From an uncultured Flavobacteriaceae bacterium (GTDB lineage: Bacteria; Bacteroidota; Bacteroidia; Flavobacteriales; Flavobacteriaceae), in NCBI GenBank assembly GCA_913045325.1, contig CAJWPZ010000008.1, forward strand, positions 1-62,001: DNA of 62,001 bases, read 5' to 3'. The position numbers and the translations under genes were made by a program. Position 1 is the stretch's first letter. Every line of letters begins with the position of its first letter. Of the stretch, positions 18,084 to 27,125 are shown one piece after another. The notes under the pieces were generated by a model. That model made no database searches, was not told the origin of the DNA, and was given only the letters and a program-made list of their open reading frames with translations.

Positions 18084-18971
18084 ATGAAAAACGTAGCAGT
18101 AATTGGAGCCGGTACAATGGGTAATGGTATTGCCCACACCTTTGCACAAAATGGTTATAAAGTACAATTAATAGATGTCTCTAGGGCCTCTCTGGATCGT
18201 GGTCTGGCAACCATAGCCAAAAACCTTGACAGAATGGTCGCTAAAGAAAAAATATCTGAAGACGATAAACTAAAAACGCTTAATAACATTACTACTTTTA
18301 CAGATCTAGAAAGCGGTGTTGAGTACGCTAGTTTGGTGGTAGAGGCAGCCACAGAAAATCTTGATTTAAAACTTAAAATATTTAGAGACCTGGAAGCTTT
18401 TTGCCCAGATGATACCATCATGGCCAGTAATACTTCATCCATCTCTATTACAGAAATAGCTGCAGTAACAACCAGACCAGATATGGTAATTGGGATGCAC
18501 TTTATGAATCCTGTACCGGTAATGAAACTAGTAGAAATCATTAAAGGATACAGCACTAGTGACCAAACATATAACACCGTAGCAGAAATTTCAGAAAAAC
18601 TAGGAAAAACTCCTGTAAAAGTAAATGATTACCCTGGTTTTGTAGCCAATCGTATTTTAATGCCAATGATTAATGAGGCAATAGAAACACTTTACAACGG
18701 GGTGGCTGGTGTAAAAGAAATTGATACCGTTATGATCCTAGGAATGGCCCACCCTATGGGACCTCTTGCACTAGCAGATTTTATTGGTCTTGATGTATGT
18801 CTTTCTATTTTAAATGTAATGTATGACGGGTTTAAAAATCCAAAATACGCACCATGTCCTCTTCTAGTGAATATGGTTATGGCTGGTAAACTTGGCGTTA
18901 AAAGTACAGAAGGATTTTATGATTACTCCAACAATAGAAAAGCTGTAGATGTATCTAAAATGTTCTGTTAA
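18084..18971 (+). CDS. 3-hydroxybutyryl-CoA / 3-hydroxyacyl-CoA dehydrogenase
   Basis: The 295-residue protein starts with the NAD motif GAGTMGNGIAHTF. It has VVEAATENLDLK, the NTSSISITEIA strand and the substrate-side HFMNPVPVMKLVE with the catalytic histidine. The C-terminal dimer domain contains GFVANRILMPMINEAI and GMAHPMGPLALADFIGLDV. Single-domain length fits Hbd/PaaH, which interconvert 3-hydroxyacyl-CoA and 3-oxoacyl-CoA with NAD(P). No other fatty-acid or butanoate gene is adjacent, so the physiological pathway (beta-oxidation, polyhydroxybutyrate or aromatic degradation) stays open. The DUF1015 gene follows after 23 bp and is probably co-transcribed. Confidence 0.93.
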   Translation: MKNVAVIGAGTMGNGIAHTFAQNGYKVQLIDVSRASLDRGLATIAKNLDRMVAKEKISEDDKLKTLNNITTFTDLESGVEYASLVVEAATENLDLKLKIFRDLEAFCPDDTIMASNTSSISITEIAAVTTRPDMVIGMHFMNPVPVMKLVEIIKGYSTSDQTYNTVAEISEKLGKTPVKVNDYPGFVANRILMPMINEAIETLYNGVAGVKEIDTVMILGMAHPMGPLALADFIGLDVCLSILNVMYDGFKNPKYAPCPLLVNMVMAGKLGVKSTEGFYDYSNNRKAVDVSKMFC

Positions 18972-18994
18972 CACAGTATTGATTTGTTGAATAT

Positions 18995-20233
18995 ATGGCA
19001 GAAATAAAACCATTTAAAGCAGTGCGACCCACTCGGGATAAGGTGAGCCTTATGGCTTCCAGGTCTTACGACAGTTATACCCCTGAACAAAGAGAAGCTA
19101 GATTAAAAGACAATCCTTTTTCTTTTTTACATGTGGTTAACCCAGGATATAAATACTCTCAAATAATTGAGGGTGAAAAAAGGTATAATTTAGTTCGCAA
19201 TAGATACCAAGAGTTTAAAGAAGATGGTGTTTTGATAAAAGAACAAACTCCATGTTACTATATCTATAAAATAGTAAATCATGATGCAGAAGTCTTTAAT
19301 GGCATTATAGCCGCTGCAAGTACTCAAGATTATGAAAAAGATATCATAAAAAAACACGAAGACACCCTAGAGTATAAAGAAGAAATATTTGTTAAATATC
19401 TCAAAACCGTAGGGTTTAATGCAGAGCCAGTATTACTTACCTATCCAGATAATGATGCATTGGCAGGTATTATTTCTTCTGTAATGCAAACTAGAGCAGA
19501 GTATGAATTTACAACCACTCATAGAGACACCCATTACCTTTGGCCTTTGAGTGAAACCCAAATAGTGTCTGAGATTTCAGAAATATTTAAGCAGATGCCC
19601 AAGCTATATATAGCAGATGGGCACCACAGAAGTTCTTCATCTTGTTTGTTAGCACAGCAGCTGGCCCAAGAAAACAATAACCACACTTTAAAAGACCCCT
19701 ACAATTATTTTATGAGCTTTCTCATTCCAGAGAGCGACTTAAAAATATTCGAATTCAATAGGCTTATCAAAGATTTAAATGGCCTGAGCAAAGAAGCGTT
19801 TTTAATTAGGTTGGATTTTTCATTTAGAATTGAAAATAGAGGCCAAAATTTTTACAAGCCAACAAAAAAGCATCATTTTAGCATGTATCTAGATGGTGAC
19901 TTCTACTCCCTTTACTTGCGTAAAGACACTTACGAAATAAACAATGCCTTACAGGCACTGGATACTCAAATTTTATACAAACTAATATTTGAGCCAATTC
20001 TTGGTATAAAGGATCTAAGAAATGATACTAGAATTGAATATTCAGATGGTAAAAAAGACATGGCATTTGTAAAAACAGCGGTAGACACCAAAGAGTTTGC
20101 TGTTGGTTTTGGCATGTTACCTGTTACCACACAGGAGATGAAAAAAATAGCAGATGAGGGATTAAAAATGCCTCCAAAGAGCACTTATATAGAACCTAAA
20201 CTAAGAAGCGGTATTACTATTTATGAATTTTAA
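18995..20233 (+). CDS. DUF1015 family protein
   Basis: The 412-residue protein matches DUF1015, a soluble family conserved in bacteria and archaea. The start FKAVRPTRDKVSLMASRSYDSY is typical. So are the NPGYKYSQIIEG segment, LYIADGHHRSSSS with its conserved DGHHR, and NYFMSFLIPESDL. A seryl-tRNA-synthetase-related or ATP-dependent kinase-like role has been suggested for some relatives. I cannot support a function from the sequence. It sits directly behind the hydroxyacyl-CoA dehydrogenase. Confidence 0.92.
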   Translation: MAEIKPFKAVRPTRDKVSLMASRSYDSYTPEQREARLKDNPFSFLHVVNPGYKYSQIIEGEKRYNLVRNRYQEFKEDGVLIKEQTPCYYIYKIVNHDAEVFNGIIAAASTQDYEKDIIKKHEDTLEYKEEIFVKYLKTVGFNAEPVLLTYPDNDALAGIISSVMQTRAEYEFTTTHRDTHYLWPLSETQIVSEISEIFKQMPKLYIADGHHRSSSSCLLAQQLAQENNNHTLKDPYNYFMSFLIPESDLKIFEFNRLIKDLNGLSKEAFLIRLDFSFRIENRGQNFYKPTKKHHFSMYLDGDFYSLYLRKDTYEINNALQALDTQILYKLIFEPILGIKDLRNDTRIEYSDGKKDMAFVKTAVDTKEFAVGFGMLPVTTQEMKKIADEGLKMPPKSTYIEPKLRSGITIYEF

Positions 20234-20286
20234 GTGAGTATAGCTGTTATAAAAATTAGTGCTAAAACCCAAGACAACCTATAGAG

Positions 20287-20946
20287 ATGACTATTTCAGA
20301 AAATATTAAAAAATACCAAGGTGCGCTGCCAAAAAACACAACTCTAGTTGCCGTTTCTAAGACCAAACCCGTGAGTAGTTTACTGCAAGCCTATACAGCT
20401 GGCCAAAGAGTGTTTGGTGAAAACAAAATACAGGAAATGGCCTCTAAATGGGAAGAAATGCCTAAAGACATACAATGGCACATGATTGGACATGTTCAAA
20501 CCAACAAGGTAAAATACATGGCACCTTTTGTGGATTTAATACATACGGTGGATAGTATAAAATTACTGCGCGAGATTAATAAACAAGCCGCCAAACACCA
20601 GAGAGTCATCAAGTGCTTATTACAAATTAAAATAGCAGAAGAAGAACACAAATTTGGTTTAAATGAGGAAGATGCCGTGCAATTACTTGCCAAGGATGTT
20701 CAAGAAACACTACCTCATGTCTCTATTGTTGGCCTTATGGGAATGGCTAGCTTTACAGATAATAAAACACAAATAGATACAGAGTTTAAAAAATTAAGTA
20801 CCCTGCACCAAGAGCTTATAAAACAACACCCACAACTAACTGTTTTAAGCATGGGAATGAGCAGTGATTATACCTTGGCATTAGACCACGGAAGTACCAT
20901 GGTACGCATTGGAAGTTCTATTTTTGGAGCTAGAAATTATAATTAA
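20287..20946 (+). CDS. YggS/PROSC-type pyridoxal phosphate homeostasis protein
   Basis: The 219-residue PLP-binding TIM-barrel protein carries the cofactor lysine in LVAVSKTKPV (K25). Other family marks are FGENKIQEM, WHMIGHVQTNKVKYM, the IHTVDS strand, GLMGMASF and the closing MGMSSDYTLALDHGSTMVRIGSSIFG. Members have no clear catalytic activity and keep free PLP at safe levels. The gene lies between DUF1015 and the exonuclease/UvrC-like gene, with an 11-bp gap to the latter, suggesting a joint transcript. Confidence 0.95.
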   Translation: MTISENIKKYQGALPKNTTLVAVSKTKPVSSLLQAYTAGQRVFGENKIQEMASKWEEMPKDIQWHMIGHVQTNKVKYMAPFVDLIHTVDSIKLLREINKQAAKHQRVIKCLLQIKIAEEEHKFGLNEEDAVQLLAKDVQETLPHVSIVGLMGMASFTDNKTQIDTEFKKLSTLHQELIKQHPQLTVLSMGMSSDYTLALDHGSTMVRIGSSIFGARNYN

Positions 20947-20957
20947 GTACTTACATA

Positions 20958-22343
20958 TTGGAATACGCAATTTTAGACATAGAGACCACCGGAGGAAAGT
21001 ACAATGAAGAGGGCATCACAGAAATTGCAATCTATCGTTTTGATGGAGATAAGGTGGTAGATCAATTTGCGAGTCTTGTAAACCCAGAAAAACCAATACA
21101 ACCTTTTGTGGTGAAGCTCACTGGAATTAATAATGCAATGTTACGTACTGCACCAAAATTTCATGAAGTTGCAAAACGTATTATAGAAATAACACAGGAT
21201 GCAGTATTAGTAGCACACAATGCACAATTTGACAACAGAATTCTTACCACAGAGTTTGACAGGTTAGGGTACAACTTTGATAAGCAAACGCTTTGCACTG
21301 TAGAGCTAGCTAAACAACTCATGCCAGATATGGCCTCCTATAGTCTTGGAAAATTGGTCCAAGCATTAGGCATACCAATAGCCAATAGACACCGCGCTGG
21401 TGGAGATGCTCTAGCTACCGTAGAACTCTTCAAGCTACTACTTGTTAAGGATGCTAAAAAAGAAATAGTACAACAGCATATTAAAGCAAATCCTAGAAGA
21501 AATGTAGATTCAAAATTACTTGAGATAATCAAAGCAGCACCTACAGATACAGGGGTTTATTATATGCACCGAGAAGATGGCACTATTATTTACATAGGAA
21601 AAAGCAAAAACATACAAAAAAGGCTGAACCAACATTTTACCAACGATAATAGAAAATCTAAAAAAATACAACTCGAGGTTACAGCCGTAAGCTATGAAAA
21701 AACAGGGAATGAACTTATTGCTCTTTTAAAAGAAAGTGAAGACATAAAGCAACTCAACCCAAAATATAACAGAGCGCTAAGAAAAAGAGCCTTTAACTCT
21801 CAACTTACATCCTTTATAGATCAAAAAGGATATATAAATTTGAAAATTGAAAAGGTAGATGCTCGTAAAAAAGCCATTACTACTTTTAGCAATCTTCAAT
21901 CTGCTAAGGCCCATCTTGAGAAAATTATTGGAAAATATGCTTTATGTCAAAAACTTGGGGGCTTGCAAGTTGCAGATAAAGGGTGTTTTAGTTACGGTAT
22001 AAAAGAATGTCTTGGTGCCTGTATTGGGAAGGAAGCTCCAGAGACTTATAACAAAAAAGTAACCGATTTTTTAGACAACTACAGCTATCAAAACCAGCAT
22101 ATGCTGGTCATTGATAAAGGGAGAGACCCCCAAGAGCGCTCTGTTGTTTTAATAGAAAAAGGAATCTATAGAGGGTTTGGTTATTACACCTTAAATCATC
22201 AAATCACCAACCCAGAAATTTTAAAATCTATCATAAGGCCTATGCAAAATAATAGAGATGCGCAGCATATTTTGCAGTCTTACCTTAGAAAACGCAAAGT
22301 GATAAAAATTATAAATCTAGACACAAACCCTCAAAGTTTATAG
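20958..22343 (+). CDS. DEDD exonuclease fused to a GIY-YIG (UvrC N-terminal-like) nuclease
   Basis: The 461-residue protein appears to start at TTG 20958, because no ATG precedes the exonuclease motif MEYAILDIETTGG. Residues 1-170 form a PolC/epsilon-type 3'-5' exonuclease, with acidic residues D7 and E9, VAHNAQFDNRIL, and HRAGGDALAT near the end of the domain. Residues about 195-275 form a GIY-YIG nuclease, DTGVYYMHREDGTIIYIGKSKNIQKR written across the two key motifs. The remaining part resembles the UvrC middle region with conserved cysteines (CLGACIG). It lacks the UvrC C-terminal endonuclease half. Such fusions are known in several phyla and may act like the Cho nuclease in 3' incision. 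Confidence 0.9.
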   Translation: MEYAILDIETTGGKYNEEGITEIAIYRFDGDKVVDQFASLVNPEKPIQPFVVKLTGINNAMLRTAPKFHEVAKRIIEITQDAVLVAHNAQFDNRILTTEFDRLGYNFDKQTLCTVELAKQLMPDMASYSLGKLVQALGIPIANRHRAGGDALATVELFKLLLVKDAKKEIVQQHIKANPRRNVDSKLLEIIKAAPTDTGVYYMHREDGTIIYIGKSKNIQKRLNQHFTNDNRKSKKIQLEVTAVSYEKTGNELIALLKESEDIKQLNPKYNRALRKRAFNSQLTSFIDQKGYINLKIEKVDARKKAITTFSNLQSAKAHLEKIIGKYALCQKLGGLQVADKGCFSYGIKECLGACIGKEAPETYNKKVTDFLDNYSYQNQHMLVIDKGRDPQERSVVLIEKGIYRGFGYYTLNHQITNPEILKSIIRPMQNNRDAQHILQSYLRKRKVIKIINLDTNPQSL

Positions 22344-22379
22344 AAACTTCTGTACTTTTAACAGTATAAAACCAAGATA

Positions 22380-23231
22380 TTGACTACCAATAATTTAAAA
22401 AGCAAATTACACACCATCATCTATGAGGCAGATACGCCCATGGGTAAACTATTTGATGTTATATTACTTATTCTGATATTGGTGAGTGTAATACTGGTAA
22501 TGCTAGAAAGTGTTTCTTCTATAGACACCCATTATCATGATTTTTTATATTTTGGGGAGTGGGTTATTACCATATTCTTTACCATAGAATATATCCTGAG
22601 AATCATCACTGTAAAAAAGCCGTCCAATTATATATTCAGCTTTTATGGTATTATTGATTTTCTTTCTACCATACCGCTGTATTTATCTTTTATTTTGGCA
22701 GGAAGTAATGCACTGCTGGCAGTAAGAGCATTACGGTTATTAAGGGTTTTTAGAATCCTAAAAATTACCCGTTACATGGGGGAGGCAAACAAACTCAACA
22801 AAGCCCTTCGTGATAGTAAACCAAAGATATTTGTGTTTTTATTTGCGGTACTTATTCTATCGATTATAGCGGGTACTATCATGTACTTGGTAGAGGGAGA
22901 ACAAAGTGGTTTTGTTAGTATTCCTATAAGTGTATATTGGTGTATTGTTACCCTTACCACTGTAGGCTTTGGAGACATTGCTCCAGTTACGCCTCTTGGA
23001 CAATTTATAGCCGCTATTATCATGATCATGGGGTATGGAATAATTGCAGTTCCAACAGGAATTGTAAGCGCAGAATATGCCAGCAAAAAGACTCCTACAA
23101 TTAATGACCCAGAGTATATTCATATAAACACACAGTCTTGTCAAAACTGTAATGAAAACAACCACAATGACCATGCAGAATTTTGTCATAAATGTGGTAC
23201 AACTCTTCTCGAGAAAGATTCTAAAGTCTAA
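22380..23231 (+). CDS. Voltage-gated potassium-type ion channel with C-terminal zinc ribbon
   Basis: The 283-residue protein has six predicted membrane segments. S4 carries regularly spaced arginines R116, R119, R122 and R125 (RALRLLRVFR). The pore loop has the selectivity filter TTVGFGD at 193-199. After S6 a cytosolic tail ends in two CxxC pairs (C254/C257 and C269/C272), which fit a small zinc ribbon. It is thus a Kv-like potassium channel, with an unusual tail for such a short protein. The start appears to be TTG at 22380; the first in-frame ATG encodes residue 21. Its stop shares one base with the miaA start (TAATG), so translation is probably coupled. Confidence 0.92.
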   Translation: MTTNNLKSKLHTIIYEADTPMGKLFDVILLILILVSVILVMLESVSSIDTHYHDFLYFGEWVITIFFTIEYILRIITVKKPSNYIFSFYGIIDFLSTIPLYLSFILAGSNALLAVRALRLLRVFRILKITRYMGEANKLNKALRDSKPKIFVFLFAVLILSIIAGTIMYLVEGEQSGFVSIPISVYWCIVTLTTVGFGDIAPVTPLGQFIAAIIMIMGYGIIAVPTGIVSAEYASKKTPTINDPEYIHINTQSCQNCNENNHNDHAEFCHKCGTTLLEKDSKV

Positions 23232-24145
23232 TGTCCAAAAAACCATTACTTATATGTGTTGTGGGCGCAACTGCCATTGGTAAAACCAGCTTAAGTATTG
23301 CACTTGCTACTGCTTTTAACACAGAAATTATATCTGCAGATTCACGCCAGTTTTATTCATCAATGAATATTGGCACAGCTGTACCTTCTGCTCAAGAGCT
23401 AGAGTCCGCCCCACACCATTTTATACAACATAAAAGTATTTTTGACTCTTACAATGTTGGAGATTTTGAGCGAGAAGCGCTTTTAAAACTAGATACGCTG
23501 TTTAGTAAGAAATCTACAGCCATACTAGTAGGAGGTTCAGGGCTTTATGTGGATGCAGTTGTCAATGGCTTAGATCATTTCCCTGACATTGATAAACAAA
23601 TTAGAGAAGCCCTAAACACCCAACTAGACAATGATGGCTTAGCGTTCTTACAGCAAGAACTAATGCGGGTAGACCCACTGTATTACAAAACAATGGATAC
23701 AGAAAACCCTAGAAGAGTAATAAGAGCCTTAGAAATTTATAGAGCAACAGGCAAACCCTACTCTAGCTTTTTAAAAGATAGGGCCGCCAATAGAAATTTT
23801 AAAACTCTTTATATAGGTCTTACCGCAGAGCGGCCAATAGTCTATCAGAGAATCAATAAAAGGGTAGATATCATGTTAGAAAATGGGCTTTTAGAAGAAG
23901 TAAAACAGCTGCGTGCACACAAAGATTTAAATGCCCTACAAACCGTTGGCTATAGAGAATTATTTCAATATTTTGACGGAACACTCACGCTAGAAAAGGC
24001 AGTTGAAGAAATTAAAAAAAATACTAGGCGTTTTGCAAAAAGACAAGGTACATGGTTTAGGAAAAACCAACAGATACATTGGTTTGACTATACTAGTAAA
24101 AGTGACGATATTGTTAGGTTTATAAAAGAAAAAAACGCCCTATAA
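23231..24145 (+). CDS. miaA: tRNA dimethylallyltransferase
   Basis: The 304-residue enzyme adds a dimethylallyl group to A37 of tRNAs reading UNN codons. The P-loop GATAIGKTS lies near residue 13, followed by EIISADSRQFYSSMNIGTA, the DVGDFEREA-like VGDFEREALL, LVGGSGLYVDAVVNG and ENPRRVIRALEIYRATGKPYS. Late in the protein come QTVGYRELFQYFDG and RRFAKRQGTWFRK, both diagnostic. Length is normal. It ends at a terminator shared with the convergent two-component genes. Confidence 0.97.
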   Translation: MSKKPLLICVVGATAIGKTSLSIALATAFNTEIISADSRQFYSSMNIGTAVPSAQELESAPHHFIQHKSIFDSYNVGDFEREALLKLDTLFSKKSTAILVGGSGLYVDAVVNGLDHFPDIDKQIREALNTQLDNDGLAFLQQELMRVDPLYYKTMDTENPRRVIRALEIYRATGKPYSSFLKDRAANRNFKTLYIGLTAERPIVYQRINKRVDIMLENGLLEEVKQLRAHKDLNALQTVGYRELFQYFDGTLTLEKAVEEIKKNTRRFAKRQGTWFRKNQQIHWFDYTSKSDDIVRFIKEKNAL

Positions 24146-24161
24146 AAGGACGTTTTTTTTT
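24129..24161. terminator. Bidirectional terminator between miaA and the response regulator
   Basis: AAAAAAACG pairs with CGTTTTTTT, with one mismatch and two more G-C pairs inside, around a 7-base loop. It overlaps the last codons of miaA and is followed by T-runs on both strands. Confidence 0.7.
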
Positions 24162-24182
24162 ACACTTATGTATGAGTTTTTA

Positions 24183-24899
24183 TTAGATATCTACTTCACT
24201 TTTCACAACCAAGCGAAAGCCTTCTCCGTGAATGTTTATAATCTCAACGTCATCCTCTTTATTTAGATATTTACGCAGTTTAGCAATGTACACATCCATA
24301 CTTCTGGAGGTAAAATAATTATCATCTCTCCAGATTTTTATGAGCGCTAGCTCTCTGGGCATTAAATCATTTTTATGCAAAGCTAGTAAACGCAACAACT
24401 CATTTTCTTTAGGAGATAGTTTTACAGGATTCTCTTTATGGAAGGTTAAAAATCTAAGCTTGGAGTTTAAGAAAAAATTTCCTATTTGAAACTCAAATTC
24501 TTTACTATCTGCGATAGAATCTTTTGCCTTGCGTTGAATAATTGCTTTAATTTTCATCAGAAGAACTTCACTGTCAAAGGGTTTATTAAGGTAGTCATCT
24601 GCCCCTACTTTATAGCCTTTTAAAACATCTTCTTTCATAGCTTTTGCTGTAAGGAAGATAATTGGCACATCTTGATTTTTTTCTCGAATTTCTTTAGCCA
24701 ATGTAAACCCATCTTTATAGGGCATCATTACATCTAGAATACAAAGATCATAATCATCTTTTTTAAATTTTTCAAAACCTTCCATACCATTTTTGGCGTG
24801 TACAACATCATAGTCATTCATGGTAAGGTAATCTTTTAGGACAGTTCCAAAGTTTGGATCATCCTCTACCAATAGTATTTTTTTGTTTTCAGTTTCCAT
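24183..24899 (-). CDS. OmpR-type response regulator, RprY-like
   Basis: The 238-residue protein has a receiver domain (about 1-120): acidic pocket VEDD at 11-14, phospho-acceptor D56 in LCILDVMMP, and FLTAKA followed by the switch lysine in YLNKPF. A winged-helix DNA-binding domain covers about 140-235, with LSPKENELLRLLALHKN and YFTSRSMDVYIAKLRKYL. The combination resembles RprY of Bacteroides, which regulates stress and metabolic genes. The partner kinase is the next gene upstream, separated by 3 bp. Confidence 0.94.
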   Translation of the reverse strand: METENKKILLVEDDPNFGTVLKDYLTMNDYDVVHAKNGMEGFEKFKKDDYDLCILDVMMPYKDGFTLAKEIREKNQDVPIIFLTAKAMKEDVLKGYKVGADDYLNKPFDSEVLLMKIKAIIQRKAKDSIADSKEFEFQIGNFFLNSKLRFLTFHKENPVKLSPKENELLRLLALHKNDLMPRELALIKIWRDDNYFTSRSMDVYIAKLRKYLNKEDDVEIINIHGEGFRLVVKSEVDI

Positions 24900-24902
24900 A
24901 CG

Positions 24903-26465
24903 TTAAGATATTAAGTGTAATTTAATTATAAATGTGCTTCCTTTTGTTTGTTCACTCTCAATGGTAATTTTTGCATCATGATCATCAAGAATTTTTTTTA
25001 CATAAGATAAGCCAAGTCCATGGCCTTTTACATTATGTATATCACCGGTGGGGACACGATAAAATTTTTCAAAAACTTTATTTTGTACTGCTTTACTCAT
25101 GCCAATACCTTGATCTTGTATTTTTATAGTAACGCTATCTTTAGTGCTTTGAGTGTAAAGATCAATTTTAGGGGGCTCTTCAGAGTATTTTACAGCGTTA
25201 TCCAGGATATTTACAATCACGTTAGTGAGGTGTGGCTCATTGACATAAACATCTGTTTTTAAAGCCCCAAAATGCGCTTTTACATAGCCTCCATTATCCT
25301 CAACGATAAGGCTAATATGGGATACAGAATCTTCAATGATGTTGTGTATATTATGATGCTCTTTAGGTAAATCAAGTTCGTTTTTTTCGAGACTAGAGAT
25401 TCGTAACACATCTTCTACTTGGCCTAACATCCTTGCATTTTCATCACGAATCATCTTCAAATACTTAGCAAAAAACACCTTATCCCCTTGTACCTTTGGG
25501 TTTTTAAGGGCGTCTAAAGCCAAACCAATGGTAGCGATAGGAGTTTTAAACTCATGGGTCATGTTGTTTATAAAGTCGTTTTTAATTTGAGCAATTTGTC
25601 TTTGTTTAACTAATTGACTCAGTGCACTATAAAAAGTAATAAAAATAACACTTGTAAAACAAAGGGAGAGCACAGACATACCAAAAATAGTAGACCAAAC
25701 ATCTCGTTCTTGTTCATAAAAATTTACATACAATTGGTAGCCTTTATTTATGTCGTTATTTTCAAACAGTGGCACTCTAAAGGTTGTCTGAGGAGAAATA
25801 TCAAATTTCTTGGAGCGAACCTTGGTGGCCAAATTATTGCTAAATACTGCAAATTGAAATCTTGATTTCACGCCCCTATCCTCCAATTGCCTAGAAATAC
25901 TTTGCTGTATCTCTTGTGCAGTTACCCTATTGTGTAAAGGGGTGTTTGCAGAAATATTTGCAAATGCGTTTTCAAATTGTATCCTTTCATAATCCTTTAA
26001 TCTAGCAAAAGACTCTGTATTTATGGTTTTATTACTAGACCCATCAACACTTTGCAATACTTTTTGTGTTTTTGTTTTACTAGTAACTTTCTTAAAAACA
26101 ATGCTATCAATATCTGTATCTAGAAAACTAGTAGAAATTTTATAATCCTCTTCTAATATTCCGTCAGAGAATATAAAAGAATCATTGGTTTTATCGGTGC
26201 TAATTTTATAGATTAATTCACTAATACTAATACGCTCTGGTGTTCCAGCTTCAGATAAAATATCACTGTATATGGTGTAATATTTTTCAATTTCTTTTAA
26301 TTCAATTTCTTCAGAGGTATTGACTAAAACTTGCCTTACATTAGATATGAACTGAGTTTCTTTATTATCATAAGAATTAGAAATCCAGTACCACTGAACA
26401 AAAATAATCCCAAGCAGAGAAAGCGCCATTAGGCCAACTAGTAAGCTAAAGATTTTTTTATCCAT
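24903..26465 (-). CDS. Sensor histidine kinase, RprX-like
   Basis: The 520-residue membrane kinase has a transmembrane helix at about 7-28 and another at about 258-280, enclosing a periplasmic sensor region of some 230 residues. The phospho-acceptor H304 lies in NNMTHEFKTPIATI. ATP-binding motifs follow: NVIVNILDNAVKYS (N box), DQGIGM (G1), FEKFYRVPTGD (F box) and GHGLGLSYVKKIL (G2). It pairs with the regulator directly downstream. A TATTTTTG element at 26470-26477 on the minus strand touches the start region, which would make the leader very short. The stimulus is not deducible. Confidence 0.94.
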   Translation of the reverse strand: MDKKIFSLLVGLMALSLLGIIFVQWYWISNSYDNKETQFISNVRQVLVNTSEEIELKEIEKYYTIYSDILSEAGTPERISISELIYKISTDKTNDSFIFSDGILEEDYKISTSFLDTDIDSIVFKKVTSKTKTQKVLQSVDGSSNKTINTESFARLKDYERIQFENAFANISANTPLHNRVTAQEIQQSISRQLEDRGVKSRFQFAVFSNNLATKVRSKKFDISPQTTFRVPLFENNDINKGYQLYVNFYEQERDVWSTIFGMSVLSLCFTSVIFITFYSALSQLVKQRQIAQIKNDFINNMTHEFKTPIATIGLALDALKNPKVQGDKVFFAKYLKMIRDENARMLGQVEDVLRISSLEKNELDLPKEHHNIHNIIEDSVSHISLIVEDNGGYVKAHFGALKTDVYVNEPHLTNVIVNILDNAVKYSEEPPKIDLYTQSTKDSVTIKIQDQGIGMSKAVQNKVFEKFYRVPTGDIHNVKGHGLGLSYVKKILDDHDAKITIESEQTKGSTFIIKLHLIS

Positions 26466-26528
26466 AACTCAAAAATAAGATTTTAACATATAGCCTTTCT
26501 TGTGTTTAACTTAATAATAACAAAAAAA

Positions 26529-27125
26529 CTAGAGAGATGAAATACAGGTACTTAGAAGTGTTTTATGCACTTTTTGCACTTGATTTTTTGTATTTATGAT
26601 ATCTATGTTTTCGATAACATAGCTAGCCATTGGAATTTTCTTTTGATCCTCCCATTGGTTTTCCATACGCTGATGTATACTCTTGAGCGAAGTTTTGTCT
26701 CTTGCAAGTACTCTTTCTATTTTTAGTTTTGTAGGAGCAGTTACCAAAATAGTAGCATCACAAATAGCAAAACCGCCGTTTTCAAATAAAATAGCAGCTT
26801 CTTTAATACAATAAGGTGCCTCTTGCTTTTGAACCCACTGCAAAAAACTTATATGTACTTGGGGATGAATAATAGCATTTAAACCCGCTAATAAATCTGG
26901 ATCATTAAAAACCAGTTGAGCTATATAATCTCGATTGGGTACATCATTGGAGAATGCCCTCACCCCTAGTAATGAAATTACTTTTTCTCGAACAACACTA
27001 GAAGATGCTAAAATCTTTTTTGCCTCAGTATCGGCAATAAACACAGGAATTCCCATGGCTTGAAAAAGCGTTGCTATGGTAGATTTACCACTACCTATAC
27101 CTCCTGTAAGTCCTACAATTTTCAT
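26529..27125 (-). CDS. coaE: Dephospho-CoA kinase
   Basis: The 198-residue enzyme catalyses the last step of coenzyme A synthesis. P-loop GLTGGIGSGKSTIA opens the protein, followed by VFIADTEAKKIL, the IIHPQVHISFLQWV helix, KEAAILFENGG, and LVTAPTKLKIERVLARD. Length is normal. Its start overlaps the end of the YbbR-domain gene by 4 bases (ATGA), indicating translational coupling. With coaBC at 32617, two steps of CoA synthesis are encoded in this window. Confidence 0.95.
   Translation of the reverse strand: MKIVGLTGGIGSGKSTIATLFQAMGIPVFIADTEAKKILASSSVVREKVISLLGVRAFSNDVPNRDYIAQLVFNDPDLLAGLNAIIHPQVHISFLQWVQKQEAPYCIKEAAILFENGGFAICDATILVTAPTKLKIERVLARDKTSLKSIHQRMENQWEDQKKIPMASYVIENIDIINTKNQVQKVHKTLLSTCISSL

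Noticed and set aside
22772-23246. Two long minus-strand frames opposite the ion channel gene
   Set aside because: They are antisense to a well-supported channel gene with S4 and selectivity-filter motifs and have no recognisable features.
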